Shown here piece after piece: positions 45,174-54,345 of a DNA stretch of 64,000 bases (the first letter of the stretch is position 1; each line of letters starts with the position of its first letter). The notes below the pieces were generated by a model. It was not told the DNA's origin and made no database searches. It worked only from the letters and a program-made list of their open reading frames with translations. The stretch comes from Lewinellaceae bacterium. Lineage in GTDB: Bacteria; Bacteroidota; Bacteroidia; Chitinophagales; Saprospiraceae. The DNA is taken from positions 293,223 through 357,222 of the forward strand of contig JACJXZ010000011.1 of NCBI GenBank assembly GCA_020636375.1. Reading direction: 5' to 3'. Both the position numbers and the translations under genes were made by a program.

Positions 45174-47460
45174 CCTGTTGCTGGCCCTGCCCCGGCCGGC
45201 CTACGCCTGCGGGCCTGTCGACGAATCCTACCATTATTTCAACCTCTTTGTGCCGGAATGGCTGTTCGGCCAGGAGTATAGCCCGGTCTTCTACACGGCC
45301 AGTGGATACCACAACATCTGGAGCAGCCCTGACTACAGCGGCGACAACATCGAAGCCTGGATGGACTTCTTCCGCAGCGACGTGGACGGAGAAGCCCTGG
45401 AGCGGGTGCTCACCGGCCGGTATACGGAAAATTTCGGCGGGGTGGAGCGGGAGGCGCTGATCCGCTCCGTCCTCTTTAAAAACTCGAAGCTGCCAACCGG
45501 ACAGGTGAAGGCCAGCCAGGATTACCTGCTGACGGCCCTGGAGATCGAAAAGCTGGCGGACGCCGCGAACCAGCCGTGGGCTTACGAGCCGGATACGCTG
45601 AGCCGGGAAGAAGCCGGCGCGCTGATCGGCCGCCTGGAAAAAGCCATGGAAAAGGAGAGCCATCCCTTCCTCCAGGAGCGCTATGCCTTCCAGCTGGTCA
45701 AGAGCTACCGCCACAACGGCCAGCCGGCCAAAGCCATTGAGGCGTTTAACCATTATTTTAAAGAGGCCAAAACCCAAAGCCTGATCTATTACTGGGCGCT
45801 CGACCACCTGGCGGGGCTGCAGCTGATGCAGGGCGATACCGCCCGGGGCTATTACCATTTCCTCACTGTATTCAAAGCATGCCGGAGCCGCCGCCATAGT
45901 GCCTACTACAGCTTTAATATCCCCTCCCAAAAGGCATGGGACGCCACCTACGCGCTGTGCCAGGACCCTGAAGACAAAGCGTTGGTGCATTTCCTGCGCG
46001 GCAGCAAAGACGGCGTATTGGGGCTGCACGACGGGGAGGAAATATTCAGCCTGGTGGGCAACCACGAGTGGCTCAGGTTGCTCATGGCGCGGGAGGTCAA
46101 CAAGCTGGAAAGCCTCAACCTGTCCTACTTCAGCGACGAACCCATCGACGCGCTGTTCGGCAACCTGGAGATGAACGGCAACCTGCTCCAAAACCGGGAG
46201 AACGCCGAATATGCCGGCCGCCTGCTGCAGTTCGCCTCTACCGTTTATTACAACCACCGGGAAGATTCGTTCTGGGCGCTAACCAAGGCCTATCTGGAAT
46301 TGCTGATGGGCCGGTTCGATTCTTCGAAAATGACCCTGGAGGACAACCCGGAGATGAAAGGCGCCTATGACAAGGTGAGGCGGGAGATCGCCCTGGCGCT
46401 TTTCATCCTGGAACGCAAGGCGTTCTCTCCGGAGGAGGAAGGCTACATCGCCGGCGAGATCGTCGACATTTTTGACGACGGGCAGGCTTCCTTCTATACC
46501 GACCGGAACAACGAAGAGTTCATCCTCGACTTGCTCGCCCATAAAGCCCGGCAGCGCGGCGACCTGCTCCTGGCCGGCTTCCTCGGCCGCGAACTGCTCA
46601 GCGATTTCAAAGCAGGCCCCCGCATGAGCCGCGTGGATTCCCTGCTGGGGTTCATCCGCCGGCCCGAGCACAGCGGCCTGGAACTGCTGGCCCTGAAACA
46701 CTATATGGGCAACCGGGCGCCGTGGGGCGACCATCGCGATAATCCGGCCTCGCTGCTGGAAAAAATGGAAGCAGATGTCCTGGATATCAAGGGCGTGTTG
46801 CTGATGCGCGACCCTGGCCGCCTGGAGGAGGCCCTGGCCATCTTTGAGGCCCTCCCGCCCGAGTATGATTTCGCTCTGGAGCACAACCCCTTCAATATGA
46901 ACATCAAGGATTGCGTGTGGGACTGCCCGCCCCGCACCCTCACCTCCTATACCCGGATCACCCTAGTCCGGAAACTGATCGAAATGCGGGACATTGCCCG
47001 GAATACCAACAGCGCCACTGATTATTACCTGCTGGGCAACGCCTACTACAATATGTCCTACTTCGGGCCGGCGTATTACGTGATGAACTATTTCCGCAGC
47101 GGGTCGTACTATTCCGGATATTGGGACAACGGCCAGGCCCTGGCGTATTACCAGAAAGCCCTGCAGTATGCCCCGGATGCGGAATCTGCCGCCCGGTACT
47201 GTTTCATGGCCGCCAAGGCTGAGCAGAATCTTTTCTTCAAATACATGACGGAAAACCAACGGGCCGACGACTACTGGTGGGGAAAATACACCATCGACGA
47301 CTGGGGTCCGGAAGGCTATGCTCAGTTCCAGAAAGACATCAAGGAACTGGGCTACCGCAAGTATTTCGAGCGCCTGGCCACCGAGTACGGGGATACGGAG
47401 TACTACCGGCGGGCGGTGCGGGAGTGCAAATACCTGGAGTATTATGTGGGGAGGCGGTGA
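45130..47460 (+). CDS. large secreted protein of unknown function, helical repeats
   Basis: About 776 residues. The signal region TRRIFSVAWLAVFSLLLALP with cut after AYA precedes CGPVDESYHYFNLFVPEWLF. There is no ATG: possible starts are ATT 45130 or TTG 45160; the frame upstream of 45130 is a shadow of the preceding gene. Many TPR-like helices (ERYAFQLVKSYRHNGQPAKA, NAYYNMSYFGPAYYVMNYFR, ALAYYQKALQYAPDAESAAR). Translationally coupled to the preceding lipoprotein. Likely a periplasmic or surface partner of it. Family not recognised beyond Bacteroidota hypothetical proteins that start CGPxDES. Confidence 0.75.
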   Translation: MTRRIFSVAWLAVFSLLLALPRPAYACGPVDESYHYFNLFVPEWLFGQEYSPVFYTASGYHNIWSSPDYSGDNIEAWMDFFRSDVDGEALERVLTGRYTENFGGVEREALIRSVLFKNSKLPTGQVKASQDYLLTALEIEKLADAANQPWAYEPDTLSREEAGALIGRLEKAMEKESHPFLQERYAFQLVKSYRHNGQPAKAIEAFNHYFKEAKTQSLIYYWALDHLAGLQLMQGDTARGYYHFLTVFKACRSRRHSAYYSFNIPSQKAWDATYALCQDPEDKALVHFLRGSKDGVLGLHDGEEIFSLVGNHEWLRLLMAREVNKLESLNLSYFSDEPIDALFGNLEMNGNLLQNRENAEYAGRLLQFASTVYYNHREDSFWALTKAYLELLMGRFDSSKMTLEDNPEMKGAYDKVRREIALALFILERKAFSPEEEGYIAGEIVDIFDDGQASFYTDRNNEEFILDLLAHKARQRGDLLLAGFLGRELLSDFKAGPRMSRVDSLLGFIRRPEHSGLELLALKHYMGNRAPWGDHRDNPASLLEKMEADVLDIKGVLLMRDPGRLEEALAIFEALPPEYDFALEHNPFNMNIKDCVWDCPPRTLTSYTRITLVRKLIEMRDIARNTNSATDYYLLGNAYYNMSYFGPAYYVMNYFRSGSYYSGYWDNGQALAYYQKALQYAPDAESAARYCFMAAKAEQNLFFKYMTENQRADDYWWGKYTIDDWGPEGYAQFQKDIKELGYRKYFERLATEYGDTEYYRRAVRECKYLEYYVGRR

Positions 47461-47492
47461 GGGTTGTCCGTTGATGGTTGCCCGAAACCAAC

Positions 47493-47530
47493 AACAGACA
47501 ACGGACAACGGACAACAGACAACGGACAAC
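47493..47530. repeat. 7-bp tandem repeat (GACAACG)
   Basis: Five units GACAACG / GACAACA between the unknown secreted protein gene and the SLC13 gene. Related short strings occur near 62080-62110. Confidence 0.8.
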
Positions 47531-47561
47531 CAATTCCCCCACATTCCGTACATTTGGAATT

Positions 47562-49109
47562 ATGGTTAACCAAACAAACGAAAACCAAAACGCTGCCGGC
47601 CGGCTGCCCCGGCTGCTCCTCACCCTGGCTGCCCCTGTCTTATCTGCCTTGATCATATTGTTGGCCGACCTGGAACCGGGCAAGCCGGCAGTGACGGCTA
47701 CCCTTGCGGTCGCCCTGCTGATGGCCTTGTGGTGGGTGGCAGAGGTAGTGCCGCTGGCGGTGACCTCCCTGCTGCCCATCATCCTTTTTCCGGCATTGGG
47801 CATTATGGATGGCCGGGCCGTCTCCGTCACCTATTTCAACCACGTAATCTTCCTCTTCCTGGGCGGTTTTCTGGTGGCCCTGGCCATTCAGAAGTGGAAC
47901 CTGCATCAGCGCATCGCACTCGGCATTTTGCGCGTGGTTGGGCTGAGCCCGGGCAAGATCCTGCTGGGCTTCATGTTCGCCTCGGCCTTTTTGTCGATGT
48001 GGATATCCAACACGGCTACGGCCATGCTCATGGTGCCCATCCTGATCTCCATCATCAGCAAGCTGGAGGCCCTGAACGGGAAGGATGGAGCCCGGAAGCT
48101 GGCCGTGGGCTTGTTGCTGGGCATCGCCTACGGCTGTTCGCTCGGCGGCGTGGCTACGCTGGTCGGCACGCCGCCCAACCTGTCCTTTGCCCGCATCTTC
48201 AACATCTATTTCCCGGAAGCGCCGGAGATCTCTTTCGCCTCCTGGTTTTTCTTCGCCTTTCCGATTACGGTGATCCTGTTCGTCATAGTGTGGGCGTATC
48301 TCTTTCTCCTGTTCATCCGGCGGAGGCAGCCCGGCCCGGCCCTCAGCCGCAAAGAAGTGGCGCTGGAAAGCCGGTCGCTCGGCCCGTGGAGTTACGAGGA
48401 GAAGGTAGTTACGATCTTGTTCGTGGCCCTGGCCCTGTTGTGGTTTTTCCGGGCGGACATCGTCATCGGCAGCTTTGCCATTCCCGGCTGGTCCAATCTG
48501 TTTGCTCATCCGGATTACTTCAACGACGGCACGGTGGCCATCTTCGTTTCGGTGTTGTTGTTCCTGATCCCGGCCCGGCAGGAGGAGGGCTTCCTGATGG
48601 ACTGGGCGGCGGCGGAAGACATTCCCTGGGGGATCATCCTGCTGTTCGGCGGCGGCTTTGCCCTGGCCAGCGGCTTCAAGGAGTCGGGCCTGTCGCTCTG
48701 GTTCGGCAACCAGCTGGCCTGGCTGAAGGGCGTCCACCCCATTATCCTGATCGCCAGCATCGCCTTCCTGGTGACCTTCCTCACGGAGCTGACCTCCAAC
48801 ACGGCGACCGTGGAGACCATCCTGCCGGTGCTGGCGGGCCTGGCCATCAGCATTGAGGCGAACCCCCTGTTGTTTATGCTGCCGGCTACCGTCGCCGGTT
48901 CCCTGGCCTTCATGTTGCCGGTAGCGACGCCCCCCAACGCCATCGTCTTCGGCACCGGCAGGCTGGAGGTCATTCAGATGGCCCGGGCGGGCCTGGCCCT
49001 CAACTTCCTGGGCGTCTTCATCGTCACCCTGTCTACCTACTACCTGGGGACCGCCGTTTTTGGGATCGACCTGACCGTCTTTCCGGATTGGGCAGCGGCG
49101 GGGCATTGA
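47562..49109 (+). CDS. SLC13/DASS family anion:sodium symporter
   Basis: 515 residues from ATG 47562. Twelve or so hydrophobic segments; two SNT motifs of the family in WISNTATAMLMVP (about 149) and LTSNTATVETILP (about 411), which bind Na+ and substrate carboxylates. VGTPPNLSF and ATPPNAIVFG are the paired hairpin-loop motifs. Imports di- or tricarboxylates or sulfate with sodium in the inner membrane; which one cannot be told. The upstream frame from 47478 is tandem-repeat DNA. Confidence 0.93.
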   Translation: MVNQTNENQNAAGRLPRLLLTLAAPVLSALIILLADLEPGKPAVTATLAVALLMALWWVAEVVPLAVTSLLPIILFPALGIMDGRAVSVTYFNHVIFLFLGGFLVALAIQKWNLHQRIALGILRVVGLSPGKILLGFMFASAFLSMWISNTATAMLMVPILISIISKLEALNGKDGARKLAVGLLLGIAYGCSLGGVATLVGTPPNLSFARIFNIYFPEAPEISFASWFFFAFPITVILFVIVWAYLFLLFIRRRQPGPALSRKEVALESRSLGPWSYEEKVVTILFVALALLWFFRADIVIGSFAIPGWSNLFAHPDYFNDGTVAIFVSVLLFLIPARQEEGFLMDWAAAEDIPWGIILLFGGGFALASGFKESGLSLWFGNQLAWLKGVHPIILIASIAFLVTFLTELTSNTATVETILPVLAGLAISIEANPLLFMLPATVAGSLAFMLPVATPPNAIVFGTGRLEVIQMARAGLALNFLGVFIVTLSTYYLGTAVFGIDLTVFPDWAAAGH

Positions 49110-49121
49110 GGGGGGATGGAA

Positions 49122-49180
49122 TTGTTATATTGTTATATTGTTATATTGTTATATTGTTATATTGTTATATTGTTATATTG
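49122..49180. repeat. microsatellite (TTGTTATAT), 9-bp period
   Basis: Six and a half perfect 9-bp units follow the SLC13 stop after 12 bases. The identical unit recurs at 50411-50462, 1.2 kb away. Frames through it give LLYCYIVI-type peptides, treated as non-coding. The rest of the gap to 49370 shows no gene. Confidence 0.95.
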
Positions 49181-49370
49181 CTCTGGCGCCAACTCCGGTT
49201 ACAGGGCACTTCTATTCGTCAGGGTATATTTTGTTGCTGTAATACCGAGGCATCAGAAGGCCGGGCCTGTCTGCCGAACCGGGAGTAAATCTCATACTGT
49301 GCGCCTCCAGGCGAAAAGCTGGCATATCTGTTTCCTTTTTAATAACTTGGGCACGTTATAACCAGAAAAC

Positions 49371-49787
49371 ATGGAAGAACAGGAAATCTATAAGCGGGCT
49401 AAGGAACGGGTAGAGAAAAAGAAAGGGTTCTACAAGCACCTCAGTGCCTATATCGCGGTCAGTTTCTTTTTCCTGGCTATGAATTTGGCCACTTCTTTCG
49501 GCGAAGGCGGCGATGGCAGCCTGTGGTTCTTTTACCCGATGATGCCCTGGGGCATCGGGCTGCTGATCCATTATTTTACCGTTTTCGGCCTGCCGGGGTC
49601 CAAGGCCCTTTCTGAAAAGTGGGAGGAGGAGGAAATGGCCAAAGAGATGGCCCGACTGCGCCGGATGCGGCAGGGCAGGCTCGAAGGGCCGGCTGCCGAG
49701 CCGGAAGAAGGGTTGGATTTGAAGGAACTGGAAAAAGAGAAGGAAAAAGAATACCGCCCGAATTGGGAGGATGAGGATTTGGTGTAG
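49371..49787 (+). CDS. 2TM domain protein
   Basis: 138 residues. AKERVEKKKGFYKHLSAYIA with two transmembrane helices (VSFFFLAMNLATSF and LWFFYPMMPWGIGLLIHYFT) is the 2TM domain (PF13239) that in Bacteroidota accompanies LytTR or histidine-kinase proteins or stands alone. A highly charged C-terminal coiled tail (EEEEMAKEMARLRRMRQGRL ... KELEKEKEKEYRP) follows. Inner membrane. Role unknown. Confidence 0.9.
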   Translation: MEEQEIYKRAKERVEKKKGFYKHLSAYIAVSFFFLAMNLATSFGEGGDGSLWFFYPMMPWGIGLLIHYFTVFGLPGSKALSEKWEEEEMAKEMARLRRMRQGRLEGPAAEPEEGLDLKELEKEKEKEYRPNWEDEDLV

Positions 49788-49852
49788 GGGGGGGATGCGC
49801 TGTTTGCTGTTCGCTGTTCGCATATCAAAAATCGCATGTCAAAAATCACCCT

Positions 49853-50401
49853 ATGCACCTCCATACCCCTCGCCTCCTCCTTCGCTGGCTGTGCCCGGAC
49901 GACCTGGAGGACTTTCTGGAATACCGCTCCGACCCCGCCGTGCTGCGCTACCAGTCCATGAGCCCGATGAGCCGGGCACAGGCTGCCCGCTTTATCAAAA
50001 GCCAGGCGCATAAGGCGCTGGGCAAGGCGGGCGCCTACCAGCAGATCGGCATCGAACGGCAAAGCGACGGCAAACTGGTCGGCGACTGCGCGTTGAAGCT
50101 GCGGGCCGGCGAGCCCCGTATCGCCGAGGTCGGATATACCGTCAACCCGGCTTTCCAGGGGCAGGGCTATGCCACCGAGGCCGTCGGTGCCCTGGTCGGC
50201 GAACTGTTCGGCCGGCTCGGCATCCACAAAGTGGCCGCACTGGTGGACGCGCGCAACCCCGCCTCTTTCCGCGTACTGGAGAAGCTGGGCTTTGCCCGCG
50301 AGGCCCACCTGCGCCTGAGTTATTTTGACCCCATTGACGGCGATTGGTTCGACGAGTACTGGTATGGGTTGTTGCGGGAGGAGTGGGGGAGGGGAGGGTG
50401 A
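49853..50401 (+). CDS. GNAT family N-acetyltransferase (RimJ/RimL-like)
   Basis: 182 residues. MHLHTPRLLLRWLCPDDLED is the RimJ/RimL start. Motif A EVGYTVNPAFQGQGYATEAV (acetyl-CoA pyrophosphate loop Q/GxGY.T) and motif B GIHKVAALVDARNPASFRVL EKLGF are clear. Acetylates an unknown amine (protein N-terminus or small molecule). The 65-bp gap to the upstream 2TM gene contains repeat-like CGCTGTT units. Confidence 0.92.
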   Translation: MHLHTPRLLLRWLCPDDLEDFLEYRSDPAVLRYQSMSPMSRAQAARFIKSQAHKALGKAGAYQQIGIERQSDGKLVGDCALKLRAGEPRIAEVGYTVNPAFQGQGYATEAVGALVGELFGRLGIHKVAALVDARNPASFRVLEKLGFAREAHLRLSYFDPIDGDWFDEYWYGLLREEWGRGG

Positions 50402-50410
50402 ATGGTCAGA

Positions 50411-50462
50411 TTGTTATATTGTTATATTGTTATATTGTTATATTGTTATATTGTTATATTGT
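50411..50462. repeat. microsatellite (TTGTTATAT), second array
   Basis: Almost six copies of the same 9-bp unit as at 49122-49180, starting 9 bases after the GNAT stop. The gap 50402-50782 (381 bases) otherwise holds no gene that I can support. Confidence 0.95.
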
Positions 50463-50782
50463 CATGTTGCTGCTTCGCCTGCGATGTTGGGGATGGGGTG
50501 TTGTACAGAAAAGTGTGCCGTTACAGGACAATCTGCCTGACATTGGCTACACAGGTTGTTGCCGGTTGTTTGTTGACCATTGTTGCAACTTATTGGCTGT
50601 TAGGTGCATAGCTGCCCGGCGCGAGGAGTGGTTTCCCGCAATAACCTGGCTTTTCCACCCGCAGGGAGCTGATGAAAAAGGTAGCGGGCTTACCAGTAGA
50701 ACTATCCAGCCATCCCCACACCCATTTCCCTCCTTTATCGTATATTCACCCCAACAACCATTAACCAACAACCATCAACCAC

Positions 50783-52021
50783 ATGCTCCGCTCCCTGATC
50801 CTCGTTTTCGGCTTCCTTCCCCTTTTCCTGGCCGCCCAGCCCGTCCGGTTCAACCTGTCCGCTCCCCTCGTCAACGACCCGGCCGCCTCAGCCATCCTGG
50901 TGAGCAACCAGTACGGCGTATTGCGGTATTACAAAGTGCTGGAGGAGGAACAGCCGGAAGGGCTGTCCTTTGACGTCAACCGGCGGCTGGGCGAACAGCT
51001 CTCCCTGACTGTCATACGCGCCATAGAGGACAACGGCTTCTTCGCCTTCGAAAACACCACCTACTGCCACCTGAGCAGCGGCGCCAGCATCGAAAAGGTG
51101 GCCAGCGATGCCGAAGAAGGCGGCCCCCGCGCTTTCCGGCAGGTAGAGTTGTACGTGGACGGCGTATCGGCGGTGGAGGACGTCGTCGTCACCGGGCCGG
51201 TCGCCATGCAGCCCGTCTACCGCATCATCGGCGGTCGGCTGTTCGTCGCCTTTTCGGCCCAGCCCTACAACGGCCTGCTGGCCCTCTTCAAGGTGAACGG
51301 GGAGCAGCGCTACCGCTACTTTTATGCTACGGAAGGCGAGCAGAGCCGTTACGACCTCAGCCTGGCCGAGCTGAAAACGGATTTTGTTGAACAAAAGATC
51401 AGCCTGCCCAAAGACGGCGACTGGGAGGGAACCATCCAGGCCTACGACGGCAATACCGGCCAGTACTTTTGGGCGTACAACAGCGAGCGGATGCGCAAGC
51501 CGTTCAACCAGCAACACATCACGGCCTACCTGCCCGGAGAGGCGGCCTTCACCCATTTCAACCTCCAGTTGTCCCACCCCGGTGCCGACAGCTATGCCTA
51601 CTACGGCCGCTACGAAACTTTGCCCGATACGCTGCCGGCCTTTTTCTTCGACCCGCTGTTCGCCGAGAACGAAAGCAAGGCCTTCCGCTTTAAAGTGTCG
51701 GAAGAAGAGCTGGGCCAATTTTATGAGGTGGATTATGCCTACGAGGGCGGCAGGGGCGTCCCCGGCTCCCACTGGCGTATCTTCGGCGCCGTCGGCCAGG
51801 CCGGCGAGGTGGACTTCATCCTTCCCGACATCCCCGCCGAGCTGTACGAGCTCATGCCTTTCCTGGACAAACTGCTGGAACCTACCACCGCCACCAAGCG
51901 CATGCTCCGCTGCACCCGCGACTGCGATTACGACTTCAGCCGGCAACCGCATCTGCTGCGGAACGAGGAGTGGCGGGTGGAACATGGAGTGCAGGTGAGG
52001 GGGCAGGAGCAGGAGTTTTAG
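50783..52021 (+). CDS. secreted protein of unknown function
   Basis: 412 residues. Signal peptide MLRSLILVFGFLPLFLA with cleavage before QPVRFNLS. The mature part is beta-rich and acidic: ILVSNQYGVLRYYKVLEEEQ, LSLTVIRAIEDNGFFAFENT, LSLPKDGDWEGTIQAYDGNT-like strands, then a C-terminal half with YAYYGRYETLPDTLPAFFFD and VPGSHWRIFGAVGQAGEVDF. Two Cys near the end (MLRCTRDCDYDF). Not a family I recognise. No T9SS sorting domain. Monocistronic; ATG preceded by ACCATCAACCAC. Confidence 0.75.
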   Translation: MLRSLILVFGFLPLFLAAQPVRFNLSAPLVNDPAASAILVSNQYGVLRYYKVLEEEQPEGLSFDVNRRLGEQLSLTVIRAIEDNGFFAFENTTYCHLSSGASIEKVASDAEEGGPRAFRQVELYVDGVSAVEDVVVTGPVAMQPVYRIIGGRLFVAFSAQPYNGLLALFKVNGEQRYRYFYATEGEQSRYDLSLAELKTDFVEQKISLPKDGDWEGTIQAYDGNTGQYFWAYNSERMRKPFNQQHITAYLPGEAAFTHFNLQLSHPGADSYAYYGRYETLPDTLPAFFFDPLFAENESKAFRFKVSEEELGQFYEVDYAYEGGRGVPGSHWRIFGAVGQAGEVDFILPDIPAELYELMPFLDKLLEPTTATKRMLRCTRDCDYDFSRQPHLLRNEEWRVEHGVQVRGQEQEF

Positions 52022-52079
52022 GGGGGAGTTATGGGCGCATGGGCTCACTGATTTATGGGTTTACGGTTATATTTAACGG

Positions 52080-52120
52080 CAATAGGGTTTTCCGACACTT
52101 TGTGTGAAGGAAACCTATTG
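52080..52120. repeat. 41-bp palindrome related to the small palindromic element
   Basis: CAATAGGGTTTTCC and GGAAACCTATTG arms enclose CGACACTTTGTGTG, which shares CGACACTTTGTGT with the palindromes at 23518 and 28036. The gap 52022-52334 holds no other feature; a plus frame at 52186-52371 is not convincing. Confidence 0.65.
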
Positions 52121-52334
52121 CAGCGAGGTATATATATGGGGGAATCATGTTTCATGGTCCACATAGCCAATGAAACAGAAAAACCATGAAACCATGTTGT
52201 TCCATTCGCGTACATGAGATTAAGCCGCCTTTACACAGGAATCCAACTAAAAAAGCAAGAGAGCATCCAATGAAATCAGCAATTGACAGTGCATTCCGAA
52301 AAAGAGAAAACATCAAAAACTCGCAATTAACGAT

Positions 52335-54291
52335 CTACGACCCTGTAGAATTTATGTCCGGTAAGGGATAATTCTCAACATATTGGCTAAAGTACCTTCT
52401 TTTCCCGGAATATAGTTTATTGTTAAAGACCAGGTCGTGGTACTTAGTCATGAACAAAGAGTTTGAAACACCCTGGATTAGAAATAAAATGTCTCTCTCT
52501 CTTTCTTTTGTGGCTGAGATCCAATAACAATTCCCATTGACTATTTTTCCTTCTTCATCATAATAAAATCGCGGGGAAGAACTAATGTCCGGAAAAACCA
52601 ATTTCGGGAAGGGCCATAAATAAGGGTTTTGCGGAACCCATATTTCGAACCACTGCCTGCCTGACCTGGCAACATATTCTCTGGCTTTTAGCCTCTTTTC
52701 ATTAGAGCACAAATAGGCATAAGCTTTCGGATATTCTCCTATATCCACCAAAGTTCTTTTTTTGTTCGAAGAAGTATAAGGATTGAGAACCCTTAAGTTT
52801 TCCGTTTGATTCAATTTCCATTTGTCAATATTTTCCTGAGAGATCAGAGTCTTTAAAAGTTCTCTTTCAGGTTTTATGCCGGACGGCAATGCCTCCCAGT
52901 CCGACTTGATAAAGACAGGATCAGCCGTTGTTTTTATTCCTACTCTGACTTTGAAGTGATCTCCTACGGTTGTTTTTGAATTGCGTTCTATTTCTTTGAC
53001 CCACTCATGCTCCTCTTTCGTCAGCATACACCAAAGCCCCCCTTTCAAAGTTGAAAATCGAAGGACGCCGGAACTTTTTTTATACTTCCTCGATCCGATT
53101 TTAAAGTATCCCTGTTTTCCGGATTCCAGAATGTCATATACTGAAATTGCACTGGTGAATGGTCCCTTGTATCCATTCAGGTCTTCATATATTTTGGAGA
53201 ATCTTGCGGAAGATTGATGATGGGTTGCATGTAGCCCATTGGTTTTAGATTTTTTCTTTCCGATTAGTATAGCAGGCAGTACGGCTGCTTCGAAGAGTTT
53301 AGTGTCTCCAAGGTCGATTGCATTTATTATTTCGTAGTGTTCAGCTAAAAAATCCCGGATCGATTCTCCGCTTTTGGTGAACAGGAACCTGTTTGACGTA
53401 ATGACCCCGATTAACCCTCCTGCCTTGAGGCTCTTGGTCATGGCGATGAGAAAAGGACTGATTGTAACAGATTGCGTAGCTGCCTTTGGTGATCCGCGGC
53501 CCGACATTGGAAGGCCATAATCCCGTAGGGATGTTAGTCCATTGCCAGGGCCGTGAGGCCCTGGTTGTCATAGAGGCGTTCCCAGAGCTCTGTAAGAGCG
53601 ATAGCCCAAAAGGCGCCAGGGCATTGCGGCGATTGGCTGTCGTCCTTACCACATAGTGGCCCCTTTGGGGCAGGACTAGGGCGTACATGGCCATTAATCC
53701 AGGGCCTATCGGCCCTGGCAATGAGCCATCGTCCCTACGGGACTAAGGAGACACGGCCGCTACCCTTTGCCCCTTCCAGCTACGCAATCCGTTACAATCA
53801 GGAAAAGGATAATATAAATCAACCCGGCCTTTCAGGTTGAACTTCTTTGCGATTTTCTGAGCTTTCTCCGTTCCCAGAATCTGCGTCCTTACATAAGGGG
53901 GATTTGCAATAACAATATCAAAAACATCAGACAGATCGTTAAAAAGGCTCTTTTGGGTCATTTCCCCGGAGTCGAATTGGTCGAGAAAATCTCCTTTATT
54001 TAAAGAAAAGTTATGGATACTTTTTTTGGAGAAATTGGATTTTGCCTCTTTAAGGAATTGCGGGTTGGAATCATAGCCGTTCAGATGACAATGAGACATC
54101 CCCTGTTTCTTCAGCACATCATAAATGGCGCACAACAATTGTCCATCTCCACAAGCCGGATCCAATATCGATAGGCGGGAAGTTGTATCTGAAACATCGA
54201 GATTTTCAAATATCTGCCTGGCCAGGAAATTTGCCAGCCCGGGAGGAGTGAAAGTCGCTCCGGTTTCCTTTATCAGCGTGCCATCAACCAT
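52335..54291 (-). pseudogene. Eco57I-type N6-adenine DNA methyltransferase split by a MITE
   Basis: N-part 53802-54291: MVDGTLIKETGATFTPPGLANF, SAM motif I ILDPACGDGQLLCAIYDVLK and catalytic NPPYVRTQIL (NPPY). C-part 52335-53456: LIAMTKSLKAGGLIGVITSN, then a TaqI/Eco57I-like target-recognition domain (VGIKTTADPVFIK ... YAYLCSNEKRLKAREYVARS ... GNCYWISATKE). Removing the MITE (53457-53801) and one GAAAAGG joins GRVDLYYPFLIAMTKS in frame, about 535 residues. AT-rich unlike its neighbours, so probably acquired. In such type IIG-like or orphan enzymes specificity and methylation are in one chain; no nuclease gene is visible. Confidence 0.88.
53457..53801. mobile_element. 345-bp MITE in the methyltransferase gene
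   Basis: Terminal inverted repeats about 25 bp: CTGATTGTAACAGATTGCGT.. (from 53458) and the inverted CTGATTGTAACGGATTGCGT.. at the right end. Flanked by the 7-bp direct repeat GAAAAGG at 53450-53456 and 53802-53808. The inside is full of short GC-rich dyads (CCAGGGCCGTGAGGCCCTGG, CCAGGGCCTATCGGCCCTGG, CCCCTTTGGGG). No gene. Confidence 0.92.
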
Positions 54292-54345
54292 ATTGCAATA
54301 TATAAATAAAACAAATTGATTTCCAAAGAAATTTTTTGTTTTAAT

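Noticed and set aside
52186..52371. Small plus-strand gene before the methyltransferase gene
   Set aside because: 61 codons, no family, overlaps the 3' end of the methyltransferase gene on the other strand, no clear ribosome site.
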